Positions 1 to 8,857 of a stretch of DNA of 64,000 bases are shown here, piece by piece; within the stretch, counting starts at the first letter, position 1; each line of letters opens with the position of its first letter. The notes under the pieces were generated by a model. It was not told the origin of the DNA, searched no databases, and worked only from the letters and a program-made list of their open reading frames with translations. The DNA comes from Heyndrickxia oleronia. Its GTDB lineage: Bacteria; Bacillota; Bacilli; Bacillales; Bacillaceae_C. Made by a program: the position numbers and the translations under genes. Location of the stretch: assembly GCF_017809215.1 (NCBI RefSeq), contig NZ_CP065424.1, positions 486,001 through 550,000 on the forward strand, in the 5' to 3' direction.

Positions 1-5
1 ATTAG

Positions 6-911
6 ATGCATACACTTGGTAAGCAAAACCCAGGTGAGATAATGCCCGATTACCAATATCATTTTATGTTAATACCAGAAGAGCTGGACAATGATTATTG
101 GCGGCTAGTCGAAAAAGGGGCGATGGCAGCGGCGAAGGCCAATCATATTTTACTTGAGTATGTAGGTCCAAAGCAATCCAATATAAATGAACACTTAAGA
201 AAGCTGCAAATAGCAGCAGCCTCGAAGGTGGATGGTGTGTTAACTCAGGGATATAATGATAAGCAATTTACCCCAGTTATCAACCATTTAGTGAATAAAG
301 GGGTTCCAGTAATTACAGTGGACACGGACGCCCCCTCAAGTCAGCGAAGGGCATATATTGGAACAGATAATTATTATTCAGGATTTCTGGCAGGAACTTC
401 TTTAATAGCTGACACGAAGGGAAAGATTAATGTTGCGATTATTACTGGTAGCTTCAAGGCTGAGCATCAAAAGCTACGAGTAAAAGGATTTAAGGATGCA
501 ATTGCTAATGAAGACAGAATACATGTAATCACTGTTGAAGAGTCCAATATTACTAGAATTCGTGCAGCCGAAAAGGCAAATAAAATCCTAACTGAACATC
601 CGGAGACGAATGCTTTTTATGGGACAAGTGCTCTAGACGGTATTGGAATTGCTCAAACAGTCGTGCGTTTAAACCGCGTACAATCTACCTATATCATTGC
701 ATTTGATACGATTAATGAAACACTGGACTATATTCGCAAAGGTGTGATTGATGCGACGATTGTACAAAAGCCTTATGAAATGGGATACAAGGCAGTTGAG
801 ATGATGATTCAAATTCAGGAAGGAAAACCTATACCAGAAATTAATAACACGGATACTCGGGTGATTCATAGGGAAGACCTAATAGAGCAAAAAGGGGAAT
901 TACCGCAATGA
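6..911 (+). CDS. sugar-binding protein, periplasmic-binding-protein type 4 fold
   Basis: A 301-residue protein of the ribose/xylose-binding (Peripla_BP_4) family that binds a sugar outside the membrane, here probably as sensory partner of the adjacent kinase. The typical N-terminal start of the fold (YHFMLIPEELDNDYW) begins near residue 18, and the hinge region and the C-terminal YEMGYKAVEMM segment are present. Its stop overlaps the kinase start as ATGA, so the genes are translationally coupled. Oddity: family members of this layout normally have an N-terminal membrane anchor or signal peptide, and here an in-frame TAG at 3-5 prevents any extension. The first ATG lacks a good ribosome binding site; an AGGTGA at 32-37 would serve the ATG at 42. 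Either the anchor was lost by a frameshift upstream of the window or the protein is cytoplasmic. Confidence 0.75.
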   Translation: MHTLGKQNPGEIMPDYQYHFMLIPEELDNDYWRLVEKGAMAAAKANHILLEYVGPKQSNINEHLRKLQIAAASKVDGVLTQGYNDKQFTPVINHLVNKGVPVITVDTDAPSSQRRAYIGTDNYYSGFLAGTSLIADTKGKINVAIITGSFKAEHQKLRVKGFKDAIANEDRIHVITVEESNITRIRAAEKANKILTEHPETNAFYGTSALDGIGIAQTVVRLNRVQSTYIIAFDTINETLDYIRKGVIDATIVQKPYEMGYKAVEMMIQIQEGKPIPEINNTDTRVIHREDLIEQKGELPQ

Positions 912-2341
912 TCCGGATTCGAACGAAGCTCCTCATTTATTTTATTATTCTAGTTGTTTTAGTTAATGGTGTAGCTTTTTTCGTATATGACAGTAGCGAA
1001 AAGATTATGAAAGAATATAATCGAAGCTTTGGGCGCTTTCTTTTACTAAATGAAATCGCCCAGCAAACGAATACCGTGGTCGAAAAAATGAATGCCTATA
1101 TTGTGAAAAAGGACCCAATGTTTCAACAAGAATTTATCACAACTAGTAATGAGCTTCGAAAAAACAAAAAGAAATTGCAGCAAGAAATAGAAACTCAATC
1201 AAACTTTGTCACTCTTGGCAACTATGAGAACATGCTCGAAAGTTTCTTGGAGGATAGTTATATTGCCATACATGCTTTTGAAACGGGCGATATAAATCAG
1301 TATGCAGCTTATTTTAATGAAGCTACAAATGTAGCTAATTTTATCCAAGAGACAACGATGTCCTTAATTGATCAGGAATTAACGAATTATCAATCCTTTT
1401 TTAAGCAGCTTAAGAAACGAAATCATTATTATCGGTTATCGACTATTTTTCTACTAGGCTCGTTATTAATTATTTGTGGGATACTCGCTTTATATATTTC
1501 TCGTGGGATTACAAGGCCGATTGCTCGTCTATCGCAAGCAGCAAGGGAGATTTCTGCAGGACGATTAACTGGAAGGGATATTGAAGTAACAAGTAAGGAT
1601 GAATTGAAATTATTGACAGAAACGTTTAACCAAATGCGGCGAAACATTGTAGGTCTTGTGAATGAAATTAAAGATAAATCTGAACTAGATACACTTTTAA
1701 AAGAAATGGAGCTTAAGAGTTTACAAAATCAAATCAATCCCCATTTTTTATTTAATACGTTAAACAATATTTCAAAAATGGCTTATTTGGAGGATGCGCA
1801 TGAGACAACAAGATTAATTGAAGCGGTATCTACCTTGCTTCGGTATAATCTTGAGAATATTGATAAACCATCAACATTAAAGGATGAGGTGAATTGTGTA
1901 AAAGAATATTTTTATATTCAGCAAACCCGCTTTGGGGATCGTATATCATTTAAAACCGTAATAGATGAAAGATGTATGTATGCAAACATTCCACGTTTAA
2001 CGTTACAGCCTATTGTAGAGAATGCCTTTATCCATGGTGTGGAGTCAAAGGAGGAAGGGGGAAGGATCACACTTACCATTTACCAAACTAAGGATCAAAT
2101 CGTGATTGAAGTGGCAGATGACGGAAATGGAATGGAGCAGTCAATCATAAGCCAATTATTAAAGGGTGAAACAAATGAACAACGGTTAACTGGTAAGAGA
2201 GCAAGCGGACATTCAACAGGAATTGGTGTGAAAAATGTCATGAAGCGTCTTCAACTCTTTTACCAGCAAAAGGATGTAATGGACATTGAATCAAAGCTGG
2301 GAAAGGGGACTGTTTTTCGTTTGAAGCTCAAAAAGGGGTGA
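908..2341 (+). CDS. YesM-type sensor histidine kinase
   Basis: A 477-residue membrane histidine kinase. It has TM1 at about residues 7-27, an extracellular helical sensor region, TM2 at about 177-198, a HAMP domain (about 198-250), then a His_kinase domain of the LytS/YesM class with the phospho-acceptor His near residue 279 in NPHFLFNTLN, and a C-terminal ATPase with VENAFIHG (N box) and GIGVKNV (G box). It should phosphorylate the response regulator encoded 7 bases downstream. The start overlaps the upstream binding-protein stop (ATGA). Such SBP-kinase-AraC regulator triplets in Firmicutes usually sense an extracellular sugar and switch on an uptake operon. The nearest sugar transporter is at 8.9-13.3 kb, but that link is inference. 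Confidence 0.9.
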   Translation: MIRIRTKLLIYFIILVVLVNGVAFFVYDSSEKIMKEYNRSFGRFLLLNEIAQQTNTVVEKMNAYIVKKDPMFQQEFITTSNELRKNKKKLQQEIETQSNFVTLGNYENMLESFLEDSYIAIHAFETGDINQYAAYFNEATNVANFIQETTMSLIDQELTNYQSFFKQLKKRNHYYRLSTIFLLGSLLIICGILALYISRGITRPIARLSQAAREISAGRLTGRDIEVTSKDELKLLTETFNQMRRNIVGLVNEIKDKSELDTLLKEMELKSLQNQINPHFLFNTLNNISKMAYLEDAHETTRLIEAVSTLLRYNLENIDKPSTLKDEVNCVKEYFYIQQTRFGDRISFKTVIDERCMYANIPRLTLQPIVENAFIHGVESKEEGGRITLTIYQTKDQIVIEVADDGNGMEQSIISQLLKGETNEQRLTGKRASGHSTGIGVKNVMKRLQLFYQQKDVMDIESKLGKGTVFRLKLKKG

Positions 2342-2348
2342 AACCATC

Positions 2349-3869
2349 TTGCGTGTGATCATCGTCGATGATGAAAGATTGGAACGTTTAGGCTTAGCTA
2401 AAATGATACATAACGGAATCCCGGAAATAGAAATTATTGCTGAGGCTCCAAACGGTCGAATGGCCATTGAATTGGCACGTGAGTTAAAGCCGGATTTGAT
2501 AATGATGGATATTAAAATGCCTGGTATTGATGGAGTAGAGGCAGTGAGAGAAATAAAAAAGATGGATAAACAGATCAAATTCATTATGGTTTCCGCCTTT
2601 AATACCTTTGAATACGCTAAGGAAGTTATGCAACAAGGGGTAAAAGAATATATCTTAAAACCTAGTAAGCAAGAAGATGTGATAGCGGCTTTAAAAAGAG
2701 TTCGCGAAGAAATACTCGAAGAGCGGAAACGATATATGGAATCATTGCAGATGAAAAGAAATTTATCCCGTGCTTTATCGGTCATTGAATCAGAATGGCT
2801 ATCAACTTTATTAATGAATCATATTGAGGAAATGAATGTTGATGAATGGAGCAAGTTACTAGGAATTGAAGTGCGATCTGGATATATGATGATATTTTCT
2901 ATGCAATGCCAAGATCATATACAATCCAATGATGAGAAGCGGACAATATATAGCGGGGTTAAATCCTTATTAAAAACGAAGCTTGATGAGAATTGTATAG
3001 TAGGACCTATGGCAGATAATCAAATTCCTGTACTTGTTCTAATGAGATCAAGTCATGAAATAAAGCGATCAAATGCGATAACATTAGCTCGATCTGTTGT
3101 ACGAACATTAAAGGAAAGATTCCATCATACTCAATGGATGGTGGGCTTAGGACAGCCTTTTGAGACCATCGATGGACTTATGAACTCTTATCATGAAGCG
3201 ATTTTAGCACTGGAATCAAAAAAATGGGGAACTGCCCATCTATATGAAAAGACCAATTATCTAACTGAACAAGCCTCTATTGAAAAAGAAAAACATCTAC
3301 TTGAATCGATAAAATTAGGTGATCATCACCGTGCGCTTCAGGCATTTGAAATTTATATGGAAGTAAATAAAGATAAAAACAGCCATATTTATGAAGAATT
3401 ATCTATTGTGATTACAAGAATGCTAAAGGAATATGGGATACATTTTGAGATTAAACAAAAGCCAATACAGGAAGAACAATGGATTATTTCATTACGGCAG
3501 TTCGTAATGAAGGCGGTAGAACTTGTTCAAGCGTGGAGAGCAAACCATCAGAAAGGATACTTACAAACAGCGAAAGAATACATAGAAAACAATTATGAGA
3601 AAAATATTTCATTGGAAGAAGTAGCTGATTTTGTAGAGTTAAGTCCTTTCCATTTTACAAAAATGTTCAAGGAGAAATTTGGGGTTACCTTTATTGATTA
3701 TTTAACTGATGTAAGATTGGAACATGCAAAAAGGGAATTAATCCATACAAATAAAAGCCTAAAGGAAATTTGCTACAGTGTTGGCTATAATGATCCGAAT
3801 TATTTCAGTCGTGTATTTAAGAAGAAAACCGGTCTATCACCGACGATATATCGAAATCAAACAACTTGA
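2349..3869 (+). CDS. YesN-type response regulator, REC + AraC DNA-binding domain
   Basis: A 506-residue regulator. The N-terminal receiver domain (1-120) has the acidic pair DD at 7-8, phospho-acceptor Asp54 in MMDIKMPG and the conserved Lys in YILKPS. A middle helical linker follows, and the C-terminal 100 residues hold two AraC helix-turn-helix units ending in VGYNDPNYFSRVFKKKTG. It starts with TTG, with GGGGTG at 2334-2339 as ribosome binding site (spacing 9); the ATG alternatives lie inside the receiver fold. It forms an operon with the kinase and binding protein. The target genes are not visible from sequence. Confidence 0.9.
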   Translation: MRVIIVDDERLERLGLAKMIHNGIPEIEIIAEAPNGRMAIELARELKPDLIMMDIKMPGIDGVEAVREIKKMDKQIKFIMVSAFNTFEYAKEVMQQGVKEYILKPSKQEDVIAALKRVREEILEERKRYMESLQMKRNLSRALSVIESEWLSTLLMNHIEEMNVDEWSKLLGIEVRSGYMMIFSMQCQDHIQSNDEKRTIYSGVKSLLKTKLDENCIVGPMADNQIPVLVLMRSSHEIKRSNAITLARSVVRTLKERFHHTQWMVGLGQPFETIDGLMNSYHEAILALESKKWGTAHLYEKTNYLTEQASIEKEKHLLESIKLGDHHRALQAFEIYMEVNKDKNSHIYEELSIVITRMLKEYGIHFEIKQKPIQEEQWIISLRQFVMKAVELVQAWRANHQKGYLQTAKEYIENNYEKNISLEEVADFVELSPFHFTKMFKEKFGVTFIDYLTDVRLEHAKRELIHTNKSLKEICYSVGYNDPNYFSRVFKKKTGLSPTIYRNQTT

Positions 3870-3965
3870 ATAAAATTGGACATAATTTACTCAATCACGA
3901 ATACCTTTATAAAGGGAAGTATTGTCCTTTTATGAAATGTAAGTCACCTAATATTTCTTTTTAAA

Positions 3966-3980
3966 TTATAATTATTATAA
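3966..3980. promoter_or_regulatory. PerR box upstream of katA
   Basis: TTATAATTATTATAA is an exact 15-bp match to the PerR-box consensus TTATAATNATTATAA. It lies just upstream of a plausible sigma-A promoter (TTGATT at 3988-3993, TATCAT at 4010-4015, 16-bp spacer), so a PerR dimer would sit just upstream of the -35. Peroxide-inducible catalase expression follows from the known PerR mechanism. Confidence 0.9.
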
Positions 3981-4083
3981 AAAAGTATTGATTTTATTTT
4001 GAGAAGTGTTATCATAGTTTTATAGAAAAGCAGAATAGAGTCGATGACTCGTCTGTCGAAAAATTATTAATGAGGTGATTTGA

Positions 4084-5535
4084 TTGAGTACAAATAAGAA
4101 ACTAACAACTAGTTGGGGAGCACCGGTCGGGGATAATCAAAACTCAATGACAGCAGGATCTCGTGGTCCAACACTAATTCAAGATGTACATTTACTAGAA
4201 AAATTAGCTCATTTTAATAGAGAACGTGTACCTGAGCGTGTCGTACATGCGAAAGGTGCAGGGGCGCATGGTTATTTTGAAGTAACAAATGATGTTTCAA
4301 ACTATACAAAGGCAAAAGTGTTTAATGGAGTAGGAAAACGAACTCCACTATTTATTCGATTCTCAACAGTAGCAGGTGAACTTGGATCTGCAGATACCGT
4401 TCGAGATCCACGTGGTTTTGCGGTTAAATTTTATACAGAAGACGGAAACTATGATATTGTCGGTAATAATACTCCAGTTTTCTTTATTCGTGATGCAATT
4501 AAATTTCCTGATTTCATTCATACACAAAAGAGAGATCCACAAACACACTTGAAAAACCCTACAGCTGTTTGGGATTTCTGGTCACACTCACCAGAATCGT
4601 TACATCAAGTAACTATTCTTATGTCTGATCGTGGTATTCCAGCAACACTCCGCCATATGCACGGTTATGGAAGTCATACCTTCAAGTGGGTAAATGATGA
4701 TGGTGAAGCTGTATGGGTAAAATATCATTTTAGAACAGAACAAGGTGTGAAGAACCTGGATCCTGAATTGGCAGCAAAATTAGCTGGTGAAAATCCAGAT
4801 TATCATACAGAAGATTTATTTAATGCAATTGATAAAGGGGATTTCCCTGAATGGAAACTATATGTACAAATTATGCCTTTTGAGGATGCGAATTCGTATC
4901 GATTCGATCCATTTGATGTAACGAAAGTATGGTCCCAAAAGGATTATCCATTGATTGAAGTAGGTCGTATGGTTCTCAACCGTAATCCAGAAAATTATTT
5001 TGCAGAAGTAGAGCAAGCGACTTTCTCACCTGGATCAATGGTACCTGGTGTTGAAGCATCCCCTGATAAAATGTTACAAGGGCGCCTATTCGCTTATGCT
5101 GATGCACATCGGTACCGTGTAGGTGCAAACCATAATCAATTACCAATTAACCGTCCAAAAAATGAAGTAAATAATTATCAACGTGACGGTCAAATGAGCT
5201 TCTATAATGGCGGGGGTTCTGTTTACTACGAACCAAACAGCTTTGATGGACCGAAAGAATCACCAGAGGATAAACAACAGCCATATTCAGTAAGCGGGGT
5301 AGCAGATGCAGTTGCATATGATCACTTCGACCACTATACTCAAGCAGGTGATTTATATCGACTATTGAGCGAAGAAGAACGTACACGTTTAGTGAATAAT
5401 ATTGTAGAGGCAATGAAACCCGTTAAACTAGAGGAAATCAAATTACGTCAAATTGGACATTTCTATAAAGCAGATCCAGAGTATGGAACTCGTATTGCTG
5501 AAGGCTTAGGATTACCTATACCACAAGAAGTGTAA
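4084..5535 (+). CDS. katA: vegetative catalase KatA
   Basis: A 483-residue haem catalase, the same length as B. subtilis KatA, dismutating hydrogen peroxide in the cytoplasm. The catalytic His near residue 55 ([11 protein letters not shown]), the distal Asn near 128 (VGNNTP) and the proximal haem region with Tyr ([14 protein letters not shown]) are all present. The start is TTG at 4084 preceded by GAGGTGA. A consensus PerR box precedes the promoter, and a PerR-like regulator gene follows 245 bases downstream, so peroxide induction is likely. The gene is monocistronic and ends at a terminator around 5625-5665. Confidence 0.97.
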   Translation: MSTNKKLTTSWGAPVGDNQNSMTAGSRGPTLIQDVHLLEKLAHFNRERVPERVVHAKGAGAHGYFEVTNDVSNYTKAKVFNGVGKRTPLFIRFSTVAGELGSADTVRDPRGFAVKFYTEDGNYDIVGNNTPVFFIRDAIKFPDFIHTQKRDPQTHLKNPTAVWDFWSHSPESLHQVTILMSDRGIPATLRHMHGYGSHTFKWVNDDGEAVWVKYHFRTEQGVKNLDPELAAKLAGENPDYHTEDLFNAIDKGDFPEWKLYVQIMPFEDANSYRFDPFDVTKVWSQKDYPLIEVGRMVLNRNPENYFAEVEQATFSPGSMVPGVEASPDKMLQGRLFAYADAHRYRVGANHNQLPINRPKNEVNNYQRDGQMSFYNGGGSVYYEPNSFDGPKESPEDKQQPYSVSGVADAVAYDHFDHYTQAGDLYRLLSEEERTRLVNNIVEAMKPVKLEEIKLRQIGHFYKADPEYGTRIAEGLGLPIPQEV

Positions 5536-5623
5536 AAAGAGGGGTATAAGTTCACTTGTTCGATTGGCAAAAATGCAAATAGTAATCAATCATTCTCATT
5601 TTGATTCTCATATTCTCAACTAT

Positions 5624-5662
5624 AGGGGGCTGTCTCAATGCGAGATAGTCCCTATTTTAAAA
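5624..5662 (+). terminator. katA terminator
   Basis: A GGGGCTGTCTC / GAGATAGTCCC hairpin (G-U pairs and one mismatch, loop AATGC) is followed by a T-rich run about 90 bases after the katA stop. Confidence 0.65.
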
Positions 5663-5780
5663 ACCCTTTTTTTTACATTAAATTAAATGGTGGGCAGAAG
5701 AATTAACCATAGAGTGGGGAAAAAGTACATAGTTATTGGAGAATCTTATGAAAGAGCTTTTTTTATAAGGGGACAAGGTT

Positions 5781-6203
5781 ATGGAAGAAGAACAGATGAT
5801 GGAGCTTATTCCTTTTCTAAAAGAACGAGGATTACGGATTACACCGCAAAGAATGTTAATTTTGAGTACCATTCAAAAGCTCAACATACATCCGACTGTG
5901 GAAGATATCCATCGAGAATTACCCTATATTAGTTTGGCAACGATCTATAACAATGTCAAATTATTCGTTCAACTACGTATTTTGAAGGAATTGCCTTATG
6001 GTAATGGAATAAGTAAATATGAACTCTCCACAACGGATCATTATCATATTATTTGTGAATCATGTGGAAAAATAGAAGATTTTAATTATCCGAAATTAAA
6101 GGAAGTAGAGCAAGTTGCCTCAAGGCTCTCTCATTTTTCTATTCAATTGCACCATTTTGAGGTGTATGGCATATGTAAGGAATGTCAGGAATTATCCAAA
6201 TAG
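5781..6203 (+). CDS. PerR-like Fur-family peroxide regulator
   Basis: A 140-residue Fur-family metalloregulator aligning over its whole length with B. subtilis PerR. Winged helix about 1-85 (RITPQR, SLATIYNNVK), then the dimer/metal domain. Visible ligands: the His of HPTVEDI (PerR His37), DHYH (His91/His93), and two CxxC pairs (CESC, CKEC) for the structural zinc. Asp104 is conserved in GKIEDF, which favours peroxide sensing over Fur-type iron sensing. One difference: the position of PerR Asp85 appears to be Glu (SKYELST). The ribosome binding site AAGGGGA at 5767-5773 fixes the start. The location beside a PerR-box katA supports the role; a genome can hold several PerR paralogues. Confidence 0.85.
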   Translation: MEEEQMMELIPFLKERGLRITPQRMLILSTIQKLNIHPTVEDIHRELPYISLATIYNNVKLFVQLRILKELPYGNGISKYELSTTDHYHIICESCGKIEDFNYPKLKEVEQVASRLSHFSIQLHHFEVYGICKECQELSK

Positions 6204-6257
6204 TAAGCTCCTATTCCAGAGCTGGAAACCAAGGGGCTAATAGGGAGCTGTGAATTG

Positions 6258-6368
6258 ATGATGAAAAAAACGGTTTGCCCCATCTGCCATACAAAGATCA
6301 AATATTTAAAGCATAGTATTCTTTGTAAGTGTGGAATGAAATGTAGAAATACAAAATCTATCGCTTAA
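6258..6368 (+). CDS. zinc-ribbon-like microprotein
   Basis: A 36-residue ORF (a neighbouring ATG gives 35) with two cysteine pairs, CPIC near the N-terminus and CKCGMKC near the end, which suggests a single zinc ribbon. It is lysine-rich and has no membrane segment. A GGGAG lies about 10 bases upstream, and a good terminator follows 5 bases after the stop, which supports a real gene. It follows the PerR-like gene by 55 bases and may be co-transcribed. I do not recognise a function. Confidence 0.65.
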   Translation: MMKKTVCPICHTKIKYLKHSILCKCGMKCRNTKSIA

Positions 6369-6371
6369 GTG

Positions 6372-6402
6372 ATGAACGATTCTTCTTGTAAGAATCGTTT
6401 TT
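6372..6402 (+). terminator. terminator after the PerR/zinc-ribbon genes
   Basis: AACGATTCTT / AAGAATCGTT perfect stem with 5-base loop, followed by eight Ts. Confidence 0.9.
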
Positions 6403-6427
6403 TTTCATTTAGAGCTAAAAAATAAAA

Positions 6428-6616
6428 GCTGTTTTCGTATCGTTTGTTGCTTTTGTAAAAGCCCAACTGCCGGCTTTTACACCCAATAAAGGTTTCAGAG
6501 ATTCTTATGGAGTTTGCAGCACTTTTCTCAGTGAAACGAAAGGTGTAGTGGTCTTTTAGCCGATAGTTATTCGTTAAAACTTTACTTAAATAGCAACAAT
6601 GTTTAAGAAAAGAGCC
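6428..6616 (+). repeat. interspersed repeat, copy A (full length)
   Basis: The longest copy (about 189 bp) of a dispersed intergenic repeat also found at about 14596, 38107 (reverse), 42608 (reverse, partial), 51826 and 60962. Shared blocks: GCTGTTTTCGTA near the left end, GGCTTTTACACCCAATAAAG, TTCTTATGG, GAAAGGTGTAGTG, GCCGATAGTTA and a right end of AAGAGCC. The left GGCTGTTTT and right AAAGAGCC ends are imperfect inverted repeats. There is no ORF inside. Confidence 0.85.
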
Positions 6617-6625
6617 AAATAAAAA

Positions 6626-6664
6626 AGTTGTCTAATAAGTAATCAAAATACTTACTAGACAACT
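6626..6664. terminator. bidirectional terminator downstream of the chemoreceptor gene
   Basis: AGTTGTCTAATAAGTA and TACTTACTAGACAACT form a 16-bp stem with one mismatch and a 7-base loop, flanked by an A-run on the left (T-run for the minus strand). It ends the minus-strand chemoreceptor transcript. Confidence 0.85.
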
Positions 6665-6676
6665 ATCGCTTAAAAA

Positions 6677-8368
6677 TTATAGTTTAAATTGATTCACTAA
6701 AGCATTTAATTCCTCAGCTAATTTGGAGAGATCTTCTGAATTTCCAGCGATTTCTTCCATTGAACTGCTTATTTGCTGTGAGGAGGCAGAGGTTTGCTCA
6801 ACTCCAGCAGCTGATTCCTGAGATATGGATGCAATTTCTTCAATGGAGCGATTCATTTTTAGGCTGCTATCTTCCATTTCAGATAAGCTATCTGAAATGG
6901 TTGTTATACTGTTTACCATTTTTATCACAGCCTCATTAATTTCAGTAAATGTCTTACCAGTTGTTTGAATCTGGGAGGTTCCTTTTTCAACCTCAGAGTA
7001 TCCATTCAGTAATGATTCGGCCACCATACCTGATTCCTTTTGAATATTGATTACGATGCTTGTGATATCCGTTACAGAATGGGAAACCTGCTCGGCTAGT
7101 TTTCGTACCTCGTCAGCGACTACAGCAAAACCTTTTCCATGCTCACCTGCTCTTGCTGCTTCAATCGCTGCATTTAATGCGAGGAGATTCGTTTGCTCTG
7201 CAATATCATTAATGACAGAAACTAATGTTGAGATTTCTCGTGATTGTGAATCTAAGCTTTGAACCTTTTGGACGGCACCTTGAACAATTTGATCTATTTT
7301 AGCCATCTGTTCATTGGAGGATTCCATTAATTTTTTACCTTCTGAAGACATTGAAAGTACTTGATTGGATGATTGTTGAATAAGCTTTCCTTTTTCATTT
7401 GCTTCCTCAACTTTAAGTGTAAATGATCCCATAATGGAGGAAAGTTCATTTGTATTATTCGCTTGTACCTCAGTACCAGAAGCCAGTTCTTGCATGGTAA
7501 TGGCAATTTGCTCCGATCCTGATTTTACCTCATTTGCTGATTGGCTTAGCTCTTCACTCTGACTTGTTACAGAGCCGGATACTGTATTAATTCGGTTTAA
7601 TAAATCACGAGTTTGCCGATTCATTTCATTGGTTGCAATAATAAGATGTCCAACCTCATCTTTTAAAGTAGTTTGTAATGGCTCTTGGCTCAAATCACCA
7701 TTTGCAATTAATTTCATGCGCTGCATGACATGTTTAATTGGTTTTGATATCTTGTTTGATGTAATGAATGCTACGGCAAAACTAATAATAATTACTAGAA
7801 TTGTTACAATGGTTCCCACAAGTAAGGACGTTTGCCCACTTTCAATTACATCTTGTTCTTTTTGATTAATCTCCTTTTCACTTTCATCAGCAAGTTTTTG
7901 ATAACCGTTTAATAAATCACGGCCAATGGTTATCGATTCTTGTAGATTATCCTTTGCTTTTTCCACATTCCCTTTGTCATATTCATCAAATACTTTATCC
8001 TGAATAAATTCACGCCATTCCTTCGTTTGGTCCATCAAGCGATTGAATTCATCTGATGCATGTACACCTCGAACGATTGCTTCATATTTTTGTCCCTCTT
8101 CTGTATAGGCATTAAAGCGGTCTTTATAGTCTCCTCCAAATAATACATACCCCCGAGCAGTAGCTATTCTATTCGCAATCGTTGCGACCAATCCTTTATT
8201 AGCAGATAAAAGAGGGAGTTCAGAATTAGCAATATTCTGTGCCGTTTTATTGCTTGATACAGTCACGGAAAAATTATAAATACCTAATCCGATGACAAGT
8301 AAGATCACTAAGGAAAAACCAAATAACATCTTCGCTTTTATACTTTTAAATGAAAATATACTTCTCAT
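6677..8368 (-). CDS. methyl-accepting chemotaxis protein
   Basis: A 563-residue transmembrane chemoreceptor. TM1 at about 12-32, a four-helix-bundle type extracellular sensor, TM2 at about 180-202, HAMP (about 205-258) and a cytoplasmic signalling domain with the conserved hairpin tip [20 protein letters not shown]. It signals to CheA/CheW and would control motility. The ribosome binding site AAGGAG sits upstream of the ATG at 8368. A c-di-GMP-I riboswitch lies in its leader, which fits a motility gene controlled by second messenger. The ligand cannot be told from sequence. Confidence 0.95.
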   Translation of the reverse strand: MRSIFSFKSIKAKMLFGFSLVILLVIGLGIYNFSVTVSSNKTAQNIANSELPLLSANKGLVATIANRIATARGYVLFGGDYKDRFNAYTEEGQKYEAIVRGVHASDEFNRLMDQTKEWREFIQDKVFDEYDKGNVEKAKDNLQESITIGRDLLNGYQKLADESEKEINQKEQDVIESGQTSLLVGTIVTILVIIISFAVAFITSNKISKPIKHVMQRMKLIANGDLSQEPLQTTLKDEVGHLIIATNEMNRQTRDLLNRINTVSGSVTSQSEELSQSANEVKSGSEQIAITMQELASGTEVQANNTNELSSIMGSFTLKVEEANEKGKLIQQSSNQVLSMSSEGKKLMESSNEQMAKIDQIVQGAVQKVQSLDSQSREISTLVSVINDIAEQTNLLALNAAIEAARAGEHGKGFAVVADEVRKLAEQVSHSVTDITSIVINIQKESGMVAESLLNGYSEVEKGTSQIQTTGKTFTEINEAVIKMVNSITTISDSLSEMEDSSLKMNRSIEEIASISQESAAGVEQTSASSQQISSSMEEIAGNSEDLSKLAEELNALVNQFKL

Positions 8369-8437
8369 TGTCTAGTACTCCTTTCTTGTTAGATTTGTTG
8401 ATTTAATATGTAAGCTAGACAAGGGAAAATCACCTTG
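8368..8437 (-). promoter_or_regulatory. candidate expression platform of the c-di-GMP riboswitch
   Basis: Reading the minus strand, CAAGG (8437-8433) can pair with CCTTG (8424-8420). The overlapping TTGTCTAG (8422-8415) is a perfect 8-base complement of CTAGACAA (8375-8368), which abuts the chemoreceptor start codon. The two pairings are mutually exclusive, as expected of a translational on/off platform. No T-run terminator was found between aptamer and gene. This is inference from complementarity only. Confidence 0.45.
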
Positions 8438-8481
8438 CTTTTGGTTTATGTATATAACAAAGAGACTATCCCGGATTGTGA

Positions 8482-8571
8482 AATAGCCAATGATTAGGTA
8501 GCCAGGCGATCATAGTATGAATGGATAATTATCTATCCAACCTTAGACCCTAGGTTTTGCGTCCTATTTTT
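8482..8571 (-). ncRNA. c-di-GMP-I (GEMM) riboswitch aptamer
   Basis: The minus strand reads the class I signature in order: GGACGCAAAACC, AGGGTCTAAGG, a variable hairpin around ATAATTAT, then ACTATGAT, GCCTGGCTACC. The ends AAATAG and CTATTT close the P1 helix. It lies about 115 bases upstream of a chemoreceptor gene read in the same direction, a standard context for this RNA. It binds cyclic di-GMP and would couple receptor expression to the motile/sessile decision. The on/off polarity cannot be told. Confidence 0.85.
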
Positions 8572-8766
8572 TCAAATAGTTTGCCTTTATCTCACATATT
8601 CTTAGTTCATTTTAACTAGCGACTTGGTTATAATAACCTATTGTTCGCCAATATACAACAAAATTGTATTATTTTATACCATTTATTCTTATGCAAAGGC
8701 TTACTATTTTTCTGCTATTAAAAGGAGATAAGTGCACAACAAAATAATACAGATATTCGCAAGATA

Positions 8767-8782
8767 ATGAAGGCGCTTACAT
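8767..8782. promoter_or_regulatory. candidate cre (CcpA) site upstream of the sugar ABC operon
   Basis: ATGAAGGCGCTTACAT matches the Bacillus cre consensus (TGNAANCGNWWNCA) with one mismatch. It is about 75 bases before the binding-protein start, the right place for catabolite repression of a sugar transporter. Confidence 0.6.
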
Positions 8783-8857
8783 GCATTCAGGAAGAATTAG
8801 TTTGATAAATTATGAGTGTAGGAGTTGTTAAATACAGTGAACAAAGGGGGAAGAAGT

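Noticed and set aside
2291..2785. 164-residue minus-strand ORF
   Set aside because: Shadow of the response-regulator gene; no ribosome binding site and no recognisable domain.
5687..5932. 81-residue plus-strand ORF overlapping the PerR-like gene start
   Set aside because: Out of frame with the well-supported gene and without a ribosome binding site.
6428..6616. Insertion sequence
   Set aside because: No transposase and no ORF; too short. Kept as an interspersed repeat.
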